From the NCBI GenBank assembly GCA_002869185.1, contig PKTN01000009.1:62001-126000 (forward strand): a stretch of 64,000 nt of DNA, read 5' to 3'. Below, one piece after another: positions 36,719 to 46,033 of the stretch. The notes below the pieces were generated by a model, which saw only the letters and a list, made by a program, of their open reading frames with translations, did not search any database and was not told the origin of the DNA. The translations under genes were made by a program, and so were the position numbers. Every line of letters starts with the position of its first letter. Position 1 is the stretch's first letter. Source of the stretch: Denitrovibrio sp. Its GTDB lineage: Bacteria; Chrysiogenota; Deferribacteres; Deferribacterales; Geovibrionaceae.

Positions 36719-37238
36719 TTACAACTATTTTGGCGAAGGGTATTTAGAAATTGCTAAATCCGCTGAGCGATATGTTGATATTATTTGGTTTAGGATAAAG
36801 GACCGTCAGGATATTTACGAAAAAGCAAAAAGGCTCAGAGATAAACTGCCCAATGCTTTTCTGGTATTATAACTTAATGCAGAGATAGCTTCAGAACTAG
36901 GCTATCAAGGCGTGCAACTTGGTGTTGACTCAGATATAGATAGTATTAGGCATGAGTATCCAAACTTGAAAATCGGATATTCAGCACATAGCATAGATGA
37001 GATACGAGACAAGAATGCAGATTATTTTACCCTAAGTCCGATATTCCATACGGAGAAAGATTTTCTTGTTAAGCCTTTAGGGTTAATTGATGTTTCAGGC
37101 ATTAATAAAGTAATCTATGGGCTGGGCGGTATATCGTCAGAGAATTTCAATAAATTACACGGGCTGGGCTTTTCAGGGGTAGCTGGAATCTCCTTTTATA
37201 AGGAGCTTGCTAAACTCAGGTCACTCTGCATCTCTTGA
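36696..37238 (+). pseudogene. ThiE/TenI-like thiamine-phosphate synthase frame with in-frame stop
   Basis: From GTG at 36696, inside the end of glnE, one frame of 180 codons reads to 37238 with a single TAA at 36870-36872 (codon 59). The visible parts are GYQGVQLG, the GYSAHSIDEI segment, YFTLSPIFHTEKD and a glycine-rich phosphate-binding end with YGLGGISSEN, the pattern of the TenI/ThiE barrel. About 180 residues is at the short end of the family. No frameshift is seen. ThiE condenses the pyrimidine and thiazole parts of thiamine, while TenI is a thiazole tautomerase; the short form could be either. The residue replaced by the stop is not clear. Confidence 0.65.
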
Positions 37239-37263
37239 CAAAATTGACCAGTTCATATTAGAT
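37235..37263 (+). promoter_or_regulatory. Possible promoter of the epimerase gene
   Basis: TTGACA (37235-37240) and TTAGAT (37258-37263) are 17 bases apart, at the end of the broken thiE-like frame and about 30 bases before the epimerase start. The -10 box is weak. Confidence 0.3.
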
Positions 37264-37293
37264 GTATTTGCAAATATGAAAAGGGGTATTTAC

Positions 37294-38346
37294 TTGAAGG
37301 TATTAGTTACAGGTACAGCAGGTTTTATAGGCTTTTATCTTGCGAAGAGATTGTTAGATAGGGGCGATACTGTTGTTGGTATAGATAATATTAACGACTA
37401 TTATGACATGAATATAAAATATGGCAGGCTGAATGAGACTGGCGTAAATAAAGATGACATCTCTTATGGCAAACCTGTCCAGTCGAGCTTATACCCTGAG
37501 TATAGATTCATCCAGATAGTGCTCGAAGATAGAGAGCTGATGGAAGAGCTCTTTGTAGTTGAAAAGTTTGATGCAGTGGTAAACTTGGCTGCCCAAGCTG
37601 GTGTTAGATACTCCCTTAAAAACCCACACGCTTATGTAACTTCTAATATGACAGGTTTTATGAATATCCTTGAGGGTTGTAGACATAACGAAGTGAAGCA
37701 CCTTGTTTATGCTAGTAGCTCGTCTGTTTATGGGCTGAATGAATCACAACCATTCGCGACTACTGACAATATAGATCATCCTATAAGTCTTTATGCTGCG
37801 AGCAAGAAGGCGAACGAGCTTATGGCACATTCGTATAGTTATCTTTATAATATGCCAACTACAGGACTTCGGTTTTTTACTGTTTATGGGCCGTGGGGGA
37901 GACCTGACATGGCTCTCTTTCTGTTCACTAAGGCTATTCTGAATAACGAACCTATAGATGTATTTAATAATGGTAACCTTAGTCGTGACTTTACGTATAT
38001 TGATGATATCGTCGAAGGAATAGTCAAGGTACTGGATAGCCCTGCGAAGAGCAACCCTAATTGGTCTGGAGAAAATCCTTCACCAGGTTCTTCATCCGCT
38101 CCTTATAAGGTTTATAATATTGGTAATAGTAATCCAGTCAGGTTGATGGATTTTATCGAAGCTATCGAAGCTAAGATTGGCAAGATTGCCGAAAAAAACA
38201 TGATGCCGATGCAAGCTGGTGACGTTCCTAGTACTCATGCAGATGTGTCTGACCTTGAACGTGATTTGGATTATAAACCAACCACTAAGATCAAAGACGG
38301 CATATCCTCCTTTATTGATTGGTATCGTTCTTTTTATAATGTTTAG
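37294..38346 (+). CDS. UDP-glucuronate 4-epimerase (CapI-like)
   Basis: The extended SDR interconverts UDP-glucuronate and UDP-galacturonate. It has VLVTGTAGFIGFYLAKRLL, NLAAQAGVRYSLKNP near residue 95, YASSSSVYGLN and YAASKK (YxxxK), then RFFTVYGPWGRPDMA, all typical of this group. The frame is open from 37207, but the TTG at 37294, after AGGGG, gives the family start (LKVLVTG). With it the protein has 350 residues, the normal length. It uses the product of ugd at 26642 and ends with a 4-base overlap with the convergent thioesterase gene. Confidence 0.88.
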   Translation: MKVLVTGTAGFIGFYLAKRLLDRGDTVVGIDNINDYYDMNIKYGRLNETGVNKDDISYGKPVQSSLYPEYRFIQIVLEDRELMEELFVVEKFDAVVNLAAQAGVRYSLKNPHAYVTSNMTGFMNILEGCRHNEVKHLVYASSSSVYGLNESQPFATTDNIDHPISLYAASKKANELMAHSYSYLYNMPTTGLRFFTVYGPWGRPDMALFLFTKAILNNEPIDVFNNGNLSRDFTYIDDIVEGIVKVLDSPAKSNPNWSGENPSPGSSSAPYKVYNIGNSNPVRLMDFIEAIEAKIGKIAEKNMMPMQAGDVPSTHADVSDLERDLDYKPTTKIKDGISSFIDWYRSFYNV

Positions 38347-38759
38347 GCTGTAGCCTTTTTATATAACTCGACCAAATGTTTTGGAATTCTACTCGGTCTG
38401 TTCAGTTTTATATTATAAAAATAGCCAGTCTGCTCTGCTGAGAAGTGCAAACCTGCTTCGCTATTAATCTCAAAACCTACGACCCACTTAATCTTACCCA
38501 TCTCTTTGATAGTAATCTTTGCTGTCGCCTTGTTGCCCATCCTGAGAGGTATTTTATATTGTGCATTAAGCTCCGCTATTACAGGAGTGACACCAGCTTC
38601 TATGGAGTCCGCCATAGAGTAGACACCCTCTAGCATGTCGGTTCGCATCTCTTCCAGCCAACGGATATAAACAACATTATGGACAATAGCCATATAGTCT
38701 ACATCGTATGGATAAATTTTTATGTGTTTTTCCGCTGATAGTAGAAACTCACTTGGCAT
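38343..38759 (-). CDS. Hotdog-fold acyl-CoA thioesterase
   Basis: The 138-residue protein is of the 4-hydroxybenzoyl-CoA thioesterase family. It has YDVDYMAIVHNVVYIRWLE near residue 19, in which the Asp is the catalytic residue of YbgC-like members, and a typical single hotdog domain. It would hydrolyse an acyl-CoA or aryl-CoA. Its ATG overlaps the stop of the molybdopterin enzyme gene (TAATG), so the two are translated together, but a metabolic link between them is not evident. Confidence 0.8.
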   Translation of the reverse strand: MPSEFLLSAEKHIKIYPYDVDYMAIVHNVVYIRWLEEMRTDMLEGVYSMADSIEAGVTPVIAELNAQYKIPLRMGNKATAKITIKEMGKIKWVVGFEINSEAGLHFSAEQTGYFYNIKLNRPSRIPKHLVELYKKATA

Positions 38760-40423
38760 TAGACCTTCTCCAGATCTACAAATACTGTGTAATAATTTAA
38801 ACCATTACATGAGTCGGTTAGAGTGTTTGGTATAGCGTTATTCAGAAAACCGACCTTCATAGGTATGTTTTTCCAACACATGACGGTCTTTTCAGTAATT
38901 CCGTTTGTCAATAAAGCCTCTGCAACAAATTCACCTGTTTCGCCTATAGCCTTGATGTCGTCACCATCCTTGATCCCAAGTTTTTCTGCATCTGATGGGT
39001 GAATGTGCATAACCTGTAGTCCCTTCTCCATCACTGGGAGAATCTGAGAGTTAAGGTAGCTATGGTGGGATGACGTAATTAGCTGAAATTTATCAGATGT
39101 TTCAGGCATGGTCAGCTCTATGTCGCCAGTTTGGTATCTTCTAGGAGTCTGCGTCAACCTAGCGACATTCTCTTTGATCTTAAGAGGAATCTTCATCTCA
39201 TCTGCAAGAATCTTTATAACTTCAGTGTCGCTCATCTCTTTAGTAAGTTTTTCTCTGGAATAATCCTGACCAAAGAAATAGCTACCCATGAAATCTTTCT
39301 GAGCAAACATCCCTCCTACTTTCAAAAAGAAATCAGCAAATGCAGATGTTTCAGTATTATTTGTATCAATAACAAGAGTCTTAGTTTTGCTGAGTGCTTC
39401 TTTCCATTTGTTAGTGTCGGGGAAGGTCATTACAGGGTTGGCTGCTACATTTACAAATAGGTCAAATTCGCCATTGGCTAGGACTTCTGCAATCTTATCA
39501 ACGTGTATTTTACCTTTGAACTTCTTCTTCTGGTTAGCCCACTGGCGTTTAGAGCTATGACCAGAATAGAGCATGTCTTCGCTACCAGTCATGACGGCGA
39601 GCTTATTTATCCACTGGAATGTGTTCATTCCGTTTTTGTGTCTTTGTAAGCCCATTCCTTCAATATGTGCAACTTTACCTGTTTTTATACGGTCTATAAT
39701 GAAATCGAAATCATCCCTTGAGACGTTTGCTCTAGTAAGTAGTTCGTCAACGTCATGCCCTGTAACATGCCCTAGCTCAGTGAGAAGAGCACAGGCCAGT
39801 AGTCCGTCACAGCATGGGTTTATCATGATGAATTTATCAGCAAGTTTCGCTGTTTTAGTCTCAACAGGGTCGGTATAGATGATCACTTTCCCCTGCTTTT
39901 TTAGTTTTTTTAGATATGAGTATAGGTGCTGAGAGCATACTGCAACGTTCCTACCATAGACAATGATAGTGTCAGCATTTTCAAGATTCATTATATCTGG
40001 ATTGAGTTGAGTGCCAAAATCAGCTATTTGAGCATCGGCAGCTGTATCGTCGCAGGGGCCACCAGATATGCTCCAGCAATTTTCAAATTTTGCAAAGAAG
40101 ACGTCCCAGTAACACATGTTGTATGCGAGACTACCTGAGCCTTTCATGTATAATATTTTTTTATCTTTATAATCATTTAGCAAGGTAGCAAGATCAGAAA
40201 CAGCATGCTTGCTTGAGCCGTAAAGAAACTTTTTGCCACCAGCGACTTGCCAAGAGTTAATTCCATTTGCTATCTCTCGCTCAGCAAATACTTTAAATTT
40301 TGAGCAGATAAAGCCTGTCTTTGACCAGTCTTCAGCTACACCTTTAAAGGTATATTTTCCATCAATCTTTTCAGATTCTATCCCGCATAGGTCGGGGCAA
40401 TCCTTGCTACAAAAGAAGTTCAT
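38759..40423 (-). CDS. Molybdopterin oxidoreductase with N-terminal 4Fe-4S site
   Basis: The 554-residue protein belongs to the MopB superfamily. The N-terminus has CSKDCPDLC and, further on, GFICSK, the four cysteines of the [4Fe-4S] cluster. GMGLQRHKNG near residue 255 is the usual pterin-binding segment, and the last 100 residues form the dinucleotide-binding barrel with HPSDAEKLGIKDGD. It is smaller than most members (650-800), and I see no Tat signal, so it is probably cytoplasmic. The substrate and any partner subunit are unknown; no electron-transfer subunit gene is adjacent. Confidence 0.85.
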   Translation of the reverse strand: MNFFCSKDCPDLCGIESEKIDGKYTFKGVAEDWSKTGFICSKFKVFAEREIANGINSWQVAGGKKFLYGSSKHAVSDLATLLNDYKDKKILYMKGSGSLAYNMCYWDVFFAKFENCWSISGGPCDDTAADAQIADFGTQLNPDIMNLENADTIIVYGRNVAVCSQHLYSYLKKLKKQGKVIIYTDPVETKTAKLADKFIMINPCCDGLLACALLTELGHVTGHDVDELLTRANVSRDDFDFIIDRIKTGKVAHIEGMGLQRHKNGMNTFQWINKLAVMTGSEDMLYSGHSSKRQWANQKKKFKGKIHVDKIAEVLANGEFDLFVNVAANPVMTFPDTNKWKEALSKTKTLVIDTNNTETSAFADFFLKVGGMFAQKDFMGSYFFGQDYSREKLTKEMSDTEVIKILADEMKIPLKIKENVARLTQTPRRYQTGDIELTMPETSDKFQLITSSHHSYLNSQILPVMEKGLQVMHIHPSDAEKLGIKDGDDIKAIGETGEFVAEALLTNGITEKTVMCWKNIPMKVGFLNNAIPNTLTDSCNGLNYYTVFVDLEKV

Positions 40424-40515
40424 CTGCTAATTATCCACATAGGTTGAAATAAAATCAATGATTTTTCGTGTAAGAAATTGTAAAGTATATATAGAAATAT
40501 CGGAGGAATGAACAT

Positions 40516-41007
40516 ATGGCATCATTTGACGTAGTAAACGAACTCGATCTTCAGGAACTAGACAATGCAATAAACTCTGTTATCAAAGAGTCTGACCAAC
40601 GCTATGACTTTCGTGGGTCTGGTACTGAAATAGAGCTAAATAAAAAAGATAAAGTGATTAAAGTAGTCACTGGTGACGATATGAAGGTGCAGGCTATTAA
40701 AGAGATGACTATCAAGCATGCTACTAAACGTGGTATCGACGGTAGAGTTTTTGAATTTAGCGAGCCAGAGAATACCTCAAAAGGTCAGCGTAAATTTGAG
40801 ATCAAGGCGAACGAGGGGCTTGGTAAAGACAACGCTAAGAAGATAGTTAAGATGATCAAAGAGCTTAAGCTGAAAGTTAATGCTTCTATCATGGATGACC
40901 GTGTTCGTGTGGAAGGGAAGAAACTTGATGATCTTCAGGCTGTTATGAATATGCTTAAGGCGACTAGCCTTGAGGTTCCTGTTCAATTCGTAAATATGAA
41001 AAGCTAA
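40516..41007 (+). CDS. yajQ: YajQ-family nucleotide-binding protein
   Basis: The 163-residue protein is a full-length YajQ, with SFDVVNELDLQELDNA at the N-terminus, RYDFRGS near residue 32 and the two ferredoxin-like domains ending VRVEGKKLDDLQ and VPVQFVN. Some relatives bind cyclic di-GMP, others nucleic acids, so the role here is open. A GGAGG ribosome site stands before the ATG. It is a single-gene unit ended by a bidirectional terminator. Confidence 0.92.
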   Translation: MASFDVVNELDLQELDNAINSVIKESDQRYDFRGSGTEIELNKKDKVIKVVTGDDMKVQAIKEMTIKHATKRGIDGRVFEFSEPENTSKGQRKFEIKANEGLGKDNAKKIVKMIKELKLKVNASIMDDRVRVEGKKLDDLQAVMNMLKATSLEVPVQFVNMKS

Positions 41008-41013
41008 TCAAAT

Positions 41014-41045
41014 AAAAAAAGGCTGCCTGTTGGCAGCCTTTTTAT
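41014..41045. terminator. Bidirectional terminator between yajQ and rfbB
   Basis: GGCTGCC (41021-41027) and GGCAGCC (41032-41038) form a perfect stem with a four-base loop, flanked by A on the left and T on the right. It can end transcription of yajQ on the plus strand and of the rfb genes on the minus strand; it reaches to the base before the rfbB stop codon. Confidence 0.85.
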
Positions 41046-42119
41046 TTATCTAGTTTCGTAGTTTTTATCCATCCACTCTAGGTATGAACCTGATTTAATA
41101 TTCTCAATCCATTCATCATTTTCAAGATACCATTTGAGTGTCTCTTTAAGACCCTCGGCAAATGTTACGGATTGTTTCCAACCGAGTTCACCCTTTATTT
41201 TGTCACAGTTAATAGCGTATCTTCTGTCGTGCCCAAGTCTATCTTTAACATAAGTTATCAGTTTTTTATAAAAGTCTTTGTTATCTTTACCTGTAAGCTC
41301 CGCCATGATTTCACATAGAGAATTAACTAGGTCGAGGTTTGTCCATTCGTTTTCACCGCCAATGTTATATGTCTCGCCAATACGACCTTTTGTGACTATG
41401 TCCCAGATTGCGGTGTTGTGGTCTATGACATAAAGCCAGTCACGGATGTTTTGTCCGTCACCGTATATCGGAAGGTCTTTGCCTGCGAGGATGTTCAAAA
41501 CCATCACTGGGATGAGCTTCTCTGGGAATTGATAAGGGCCGTAGTTGTTTGTACAGTTGGACATAGTAATATTCAGTCCGTATGTATGGTGATAAGCCTG
41601 TACAAGGTGATCAGATGATGCTTTAGATGCAGAATAAGGGCTTCTTGGGTCGTATGGAGTGTCCTCAAAGAAGTAGCCTGTCTCGCCAAGTGAACCAAAA
41701 ACTTCATCGGTACTTACATGGTGAAAGAGTGTCTCTTTATTATCAGCCCAATATTTTCTAGCAGCTTCTAATAGTGTGAAAGTTCCATTAATGTTAGTGC
41801 GGACAAATTCGCCCGGGCCATGGATTGATCTGTCTACATGGCTTTCAGCAGCGAAGTGAATAACACAGTCAACATTGTATTTCGCAAAAAGACTGTCGAT
41901 AGCATCGTAATCACATATATCTGTACGAGAGAATACGTATCTGCTTTCGTCTATACCACCGACGACATCTTGCAGATTTTCAGGATTACCTGCATAGGTA
42001 AGCTTATCTACATTTATAATGCGTCCAGCGAAATCTGTATCTGATAGTATATGACGTATGAAATTTGCTCCGATAAAGCCTGAACCACCAGTTACGATTA
42101 TGTTATTAAAATTTCTCAT
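41046..42119 (-). CDS. rfbB: dTDP-glucose 4,6-dehydratase
   Basis: The 357-residue SDR makes dTDP-4-keto-6-deoxyglucose. It has VTGGSGFIGANFIRH, HFAAESHVDRSI near residue 88, STDEVFG and YSASKASSDHL (YxxxK), each a classic RmlB segment. The order rfbA, rfbC, rfbD, rfbB on the minus strand gives all four enzymes of dTDP-rhamnose synthesis with overlaps of 1-4 bases. It is last in that set. Confidence 0.96.
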   Translation of the reverse strand: MRNFNNIIVTGGSGFIGANFIRHILSDTDFAGRIINVDKLTYAGNPENLQDVVGGIDESRYVFSRTDICDYDAIDSLFAKYNVDCVIHFAAESHVDRSIHGPGEFVRTNINGTFTLLEAARKYWADNKETLFHHVSTDEVFGSLGETGYFFEDTPYDPRSPYSASKASSDHLVQAYHHTYGLNITMSNCTNNYGPYQFPEKLIPVMVLNILAGKDLPIYGDGQNIRDWLYVIDHNTAIWDIVTKGRIGETYNIGGENEWTNLDLVNSLCEIMAELTGKDNKDFYKKLITYVKDRLGHDRRYAINCDKIKGELGWKQSVTFAEGLKETLKWYLENDEWIENIKSGSYLEWMDKNYETR

Positions 42120-42982
42120 TTTATATTCTCCGACTCTTCGAAATATGTATTTAGATTATCTTTCCAGCCGATTAGCTCAAAACCAAGCCCTTGCACCTTT
42201 GCTTTGTCAAAGACAGAGTATGCAGGTCTGGTAGCTGGTGTCGGGTATTGGTCGGTAGTGATAGGGTTTAGCTTAACGCTATCAGGGCAGAGGCCTTTTT
42301 TTGCACCTTGGTCACGTATCTCTACAGCGAAGTCGTACCAAGAGATATTCCCTTCGTCGCTATAATGATATATGCCGAATTCGTTTGAATCTGATTTAAC
42401 TAATTTGATTAGATTTTTAGCTAGTGTGCCAGTGTATGTTGGTGCACCAACTTGGTCATTGATTATGCCTAGCTCTGGCTTCTCGTTAAAAAGTCTTATC
42501 ATAGTCTTTACGAAATTAGCACCGTAGATACCGTACAGCCAGCTTATGCGAAAGATAAAATACTTTGTAGTATTTTTGACTAGCTCTATCTCACCGTTAA
42601 GTTTTGTCCTGCCGTATGCAGATACAGGGTGTGGTAGGTCAGTCTCTTTATATGGCGTAGTTCCGTTCCCTTCAAAGACATAGTCAGTTGAAAAGTGGAT
42701 AACCTTAGCACCTAAAAGGTCTGCAACCTGAGCGATGTTACCAACGCCTACGCTGTTTACCTTCTGAGCGATAAGCTCTTCAGCTTCAGCTTTATCCACG
42801 GCAGTGTAACCAGATGCGTTGATGATCCATTTAATATCTTTGTCTCTCGCGAAAGAGATTAGTTGATCAATATCTGTGATATCTGTCTCTACATCAGTCC
42901 CAACAAAGTCAATGTCATTATTTTTAAGCTCTTGGGCAACTTGCTTTCCGAGCATTCCATTTTTTCCTATAAGCCAGATCAT
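42116..42982 (-). CDS. rfbD: dTDP-4-dehydrorhamnose reductase
   Basis: The 288-residue SDR performs the last step to dTDP-L-rhamnose. It has WLIGKNGMLGKQV at the N-terminus, INASGYTAVDKAE near residue 55, HFSTDYVFEG and PVSAYGRTKLNGE with the catalytic Tyr-Lys pair, typical of RmlD. It overlaps rfbB by 4 bases and rfbC by 1 base. Confidence 0.95.
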   Translation of the reverse strand: MIWLIGKNGMLGKQVAQELKNNDIDFVGTDVETDITDIDQLISFARDKDIKWIINASGYTAVDKAEAEELIAQKVNSVGVGNIAQVADLLGAKVIHFSTDYVFEGNGTTPYKETDLPHPVSAYGRTKLNGEIELVKNTTKYFIFRISWLYGIYGANFVKTMIRLFNEKPELGIINDQVGAPTYTGTLAKNLIKLVKSDSNEFGIYHYSDEGNISWYDFAVEIRDQGAKKGLCPDSVKLNPITTDQYPTPATRPAYSVFDKAKVQGLGFELIGWKDNLNTYFEESENIK

Positions 42983-43530
42983 TAAAGAACCTCTGCATCC
43001 CTTAATAGCGGAGCAAGGGCATCTTTATCAGCGAGAGATACATCTATTAAAGGCCAATTTATGTTGATATCTGGGTCGTTCCATATAATAGATTTTTCAT
43101 GTTGCTGAGAATATTCTGAACCAGAAACTTTATAAATAATTTCAGCAAAATCCGACATAGTTAAAAAACCGTGAGCAAATCCTGGTGGGATCCATAGCAT
43201 TTGGTTATTTTGGTCTGATAGCTCGTATCCTACCCACTTACTAAATGTCTTTGAGTCTTTTCTGATATCAACAGCGACATCAAATATTGTCCCTTTAACA
43301 CATTTTACGAGTTTACCTTGTGCCTTAGGGTTTGCTTGATAATGGAGTCCTCGGAGCACCCCTTTAGTAGATTGTGAAAAATTATCCTGAACAAAATTGA
43401 AGTCTATTCCTGCTTTTTGGAAATCGCTTTTCTTGTATGTTTCCATAAAGAATCCACGCGCATCATAGAAAACTTTTGGTTCAATTATTTGAACGTCATA
43501 TATTTCTGTATGGTTAAAATTAAATGGCAT
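42982..43530 (-). CDS. rfbC: dTDP-4-dehydrorhamnose 3,5-epimerase
   Basis: The 182-residue cupin has YDARGFFMETYK, LRGLHYQ with the catalytic His near residue 61, VAVDIRKDSKTF and WIPPGFAHGFLTMSD. It is a canonical RmlC and, by its neighbours, acts on the dTDP sugar. It shares single bases with rfbD and rfbA, so the set is translationally linked. A second RmlC-like gene at 9745 belongs to the CDP-sugar set. Confidence 0.95.
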   Translation of the reverse strand: MPFNFNHTEIYDVQIIEPKVFYDARGFFMETYKKSDFQKAGIDFNFVQDNFSQSTKGVLRGLHYQANPKAQGKLVKCVKGTIFDVAVDIRKDSKTFSKWVGYELSDQNNQMLWIPPGFAHGFLTMSDFAEIIYKVSGSEYSQQHEKSIIWNDPDININWPLIDVSLADKDALAPLLRDAEVL

Positions 43531-44420
43531 TATTGTCTCTTTTGACTTTCATTATATATCAATGAAAGGTATTGACCGTAGTTATTTTTGCCCATCATAG
43601 TCGCTCTTCTTAGGAGAGTTTCATTCAATATCCACCCTTTGTTGTATGCTATTTCTTCCAGACATGCTATCTTTACGCCTTGCCTTTTTTCTATAATATG
43701 AATGAATTCAGACGCTTCAAGTAGGCTGTCATGAGTTCCTGTATCCAGCCAAGCGAAGCCTCTACCAAAAATACTTATTCTTATACTATTTCTCGCTAAA
43801 TATTCATTATTTATAGACGTAATCTCTATCTCTCCTCTTTTAGAAGGTTTGACGTTTTTGGCAATTTCAACAATTTGATTGTCATAAAAGTAAAGTCCTG
43901 TGACTGCATAGTTTGATTTAGGAATTATAGGTTTTTCTTCAATAGAGAGGACGTTGCCATCTTTGTTAAACTCTGCGACTCCGTATCTTTCAGGATCATC
44001 AACATAATAACCGAAGATAGATGCTCCCCCGAGATTCTCAACATCACTTTTAGCTTTAGTTAGTAGCTGAGTAAGTCCTCTTCCATAGAAGAGGTTATCG
44101 CCGAGTATCATACAAACTGAGTCGGTACCTATGAAATCTGCGCCTATGATAAATGCTTCTGCAAGACCATTTGGTTTTTCTTGAACAGCGTAACTTAGGT
44201 TTATACCAAACTCGGAACCGTCACCAAGTAATTCCTTAAATTTTGGAGTGTCAGCTGGAGTACTAATGATAAGTATCTCTTGAATGTCCGCAAGCATAAG
44301 TGTTGATAAAGGATAATAAATCATCGGTTTATCATATATTGGTAAGAGTTGTTTACAAACAGTCATTGTTGATGGGTAAAGTCTTGTTCCTGAACCGCCT
44401 GCTAATATAATTCCTTTCAT
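43530..44420 (-). CDS. rfbA: Glucose-1-phosphate thymidylyltransferase
   Basis: The 296-residue enzyme makes dTDP-glucose. It has [17 protein letters not shown] at the N-terminus, KPMIYYPLS near residue 31, [11 protein letters not shown] with the metal-binding Asp, and IEEKP. It is the first gene of the rhamnose set. Upstream lies a 64-base space before the phosphotransferase gene, so it could also be transcribed from there. Confidence 0.96.
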   Translation of the reverse strand: MKGIILAGGSGTRLYPSTMTVCKQLLPIYDKPMIYYPLSTLMLADIQEILIISTPADTPKFKELLGDGSEFGINLSYAVQEKPNGLAEAFIIGADFIGTDSVCMILGDNLFYGRGLTQLLTKAKSDVENLGGASIFGYYVDDPERYGVAEFNKDGNVLSIEEKPIIPKSNYAVTGLYFYDNQIVEIAKNVKPSKRGEIEITSINNEYLARNSIRISIFGRGFAWLDTGTHDSLLEASEFIHIIEKRQGVKIACLEEIAYNKGWILNETLLRRATMMGKNNYGQYLSLIYNESQKRQ

Positions 44421-44484
44421 TTACTACTCCAAAAAATAGTCTCTGACATAATTACAAATATTATCATGATTGTCAGGTGTTAAT

Positions 44485-45948
44485 TTATATTTTTAGCATT
44501 TTCTCCAAAGTTTTGTTTACAGTTTTTAGAACCTCTAATCGTGCATACTTTTTATCATTTGCAGGTATAACAACCCAAGGAGCATTCTTTGTATTAGTTT
44601 TAAAGAACATTTCATTATATGCATCAATATATTCAGGAGTTCTGTCTCTGTTGCGATAGTCCTCTTCTGTTATTTTATGTTGCTTCCAGGGGATGTCTTC
44701 ACGTTGTTCAAACCTTGCTAACTGTTCCTCAGAGCTTATATGCAGAAAGAATTTAATAAGCATCACGCCACGTTCCGCTAGATGCTCTTCGAAGTCATTT
44801 ATCTCATCGTAGCTTCTGAACCACTCTTCAGGCTTTGCGTAGCCTTCTATTCTCTCAACGAGAACCCGTCCGTACCATGATCTGTCGAAAATACTCATGT
44901 ACCCTGCTCGAGGAACCTGTCTCCAAAATCTCCAGAGATAGTGTCTTGATAACTCCTCTTGGGTTGGTGCTGCGATAGATATCACTTTACTAAGTCTGAG
45001 ATCGACTGCTCGGAGTAGTCTGCGGATACATCCACCCTTGCCAGCGGCATCCCATCCTTCAAAGACTAGCATAGAGCTTATCCCCTTTTCGTATGCTTCC
45101 CATGCAAGGGGCTTGATATCTGTGACAAGTTCCTTAAGTTCATCTTTATAGTTTTCAGCCGTCTTATTTAGATCGGTTGATCCCAGCACATCAGGGAATG
45201 TGATCAGATCTGTTGGTGTAGTGCCACCTTTAGGCATTTTGTCTTCTAGAGCTTTTTTCATGCTGTCTAGTATTATCTGAAGGAAACGTATTTGACTGTA
45301 TCGCTTGTCTGAGCAGTCGATAATCTCCCATGGGGCGAATTCTGTATGAGTTGTTTTGTACGCCATCTCTGCGGATGCAACTATCTTGTCGTATTTAGCA
45401 TAGTACCAGTTGGCTCGTTCAGTAATCTCTGGTACATTGTCAAACTTATTAGCAAGTTTTTCGTGTCGCTTCTTTTGTTCTTTTTTGCTTATATGAGCCC
45501 ATGCTTTAACTATTACAGTTCCGTCTAGGGCGAGCATTTTTTCAAATTTTTCGGCATTTTTCATCTTATCTAAAAAAATGTTCTCAGTATCGTCACCATC
45601 TATGTATTTTCTTATTGTCCTTTCGTACCAGCCATTGAAATAAACTCCTAGCTTGCCGCCCATAGGCATACTGTTCCAAAATCGGAAGTAGTATGGGCGT
45701 TCAGCCTCTTCGTCAGTCTCTTGCCAGAATGTCGCCACCTCAAGTAGTCTGGAATCCATAACATCAGCCAAGGCGTTGACCATATCTCCTTTACCTGCAC
45801 CATCTAGCCCAGTAAGGACAAGTATCATAGGTCTTTTGTAATCTTTGAATTTGTACTGAGTACGGATAAGCTCAGTGCGAAGCTCAAGTAATCGCTTTTC
45901 ATATTCGTCTTTGCTCATTTTGATATCAGTTTGAAATTGCTTAAACAT
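44485..45948 (-). CDS. Polyphosphate:AMP phosphotransferase (two-domain PPK2)
   Basis: The protein has two PPK2 domains in tandem. The first has the P-loop LTGLDGAGKGD near residue 46 of the chosen start and the second FEGWDAAGKGG near 300; DRSWYGRVLVERIEG follows in the second. This arrangement is that of class II PPK2 (PAP), which phosphorylates AMP to ADP with polyphosphate. The frame is open from 45987, but the ATG at 45948 has an AGAGG site upstream and is preferred; this gives 487 residues, close to the usual 490-500. The first-domain P-loop is intact, so both may be active, though in characterised PAP the C-terminal domain is catalytic. Confidence 0.9.
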   Translation of the reverse strand: MFKQFQTDIKMSKDEYEKRLLELRTELIRTQYKFKDYKRPMILVLTGLDGAGKGDMVNALADVMDSRLLEVATFWQETDEEAERPYYFRFWNSMPMGGKLGVYFNGWYERTIRKYIDGDDTENIFLDKMKNAEKFEKMLALDGTVIVKAWAHISKKEQKKRHEKLANKFDNVPEITERANWYYAKYDKIVASAEMAYKTTHTEFAPWEIIDCSDKRYSQIRFLQIILDSMKKALEDKMPKGGTTPTDLITFPDVLGSTDLNKTAENYKDELKELVTDIKPLAWEAYEKGISSMLVFEGWDAAGKGGCIRRLLRAVDLRLSKVISIAAPTQEELSRHYLWRFWRQVPRAGYMSIFDRSWYGRVLVERIEGYAKPEEWFRSYDEINDFEEHLAERGVMLIKFFLHISSEEQLARFEQREDIPWKQHKITEEDYRNRDRTPEYIDAYNEMFFKTNTKNAPWVVIPANDKKYARLEVLKTVNKTLEKMLKI

Positions 45949-46033
45949 TATATATCCTCTTGCTGTTTTGTTTTTGAATATAATCATTGGTTTATGTGTT
46001 TAAAGTATTATAACATATACCTGAGAGGTAATT

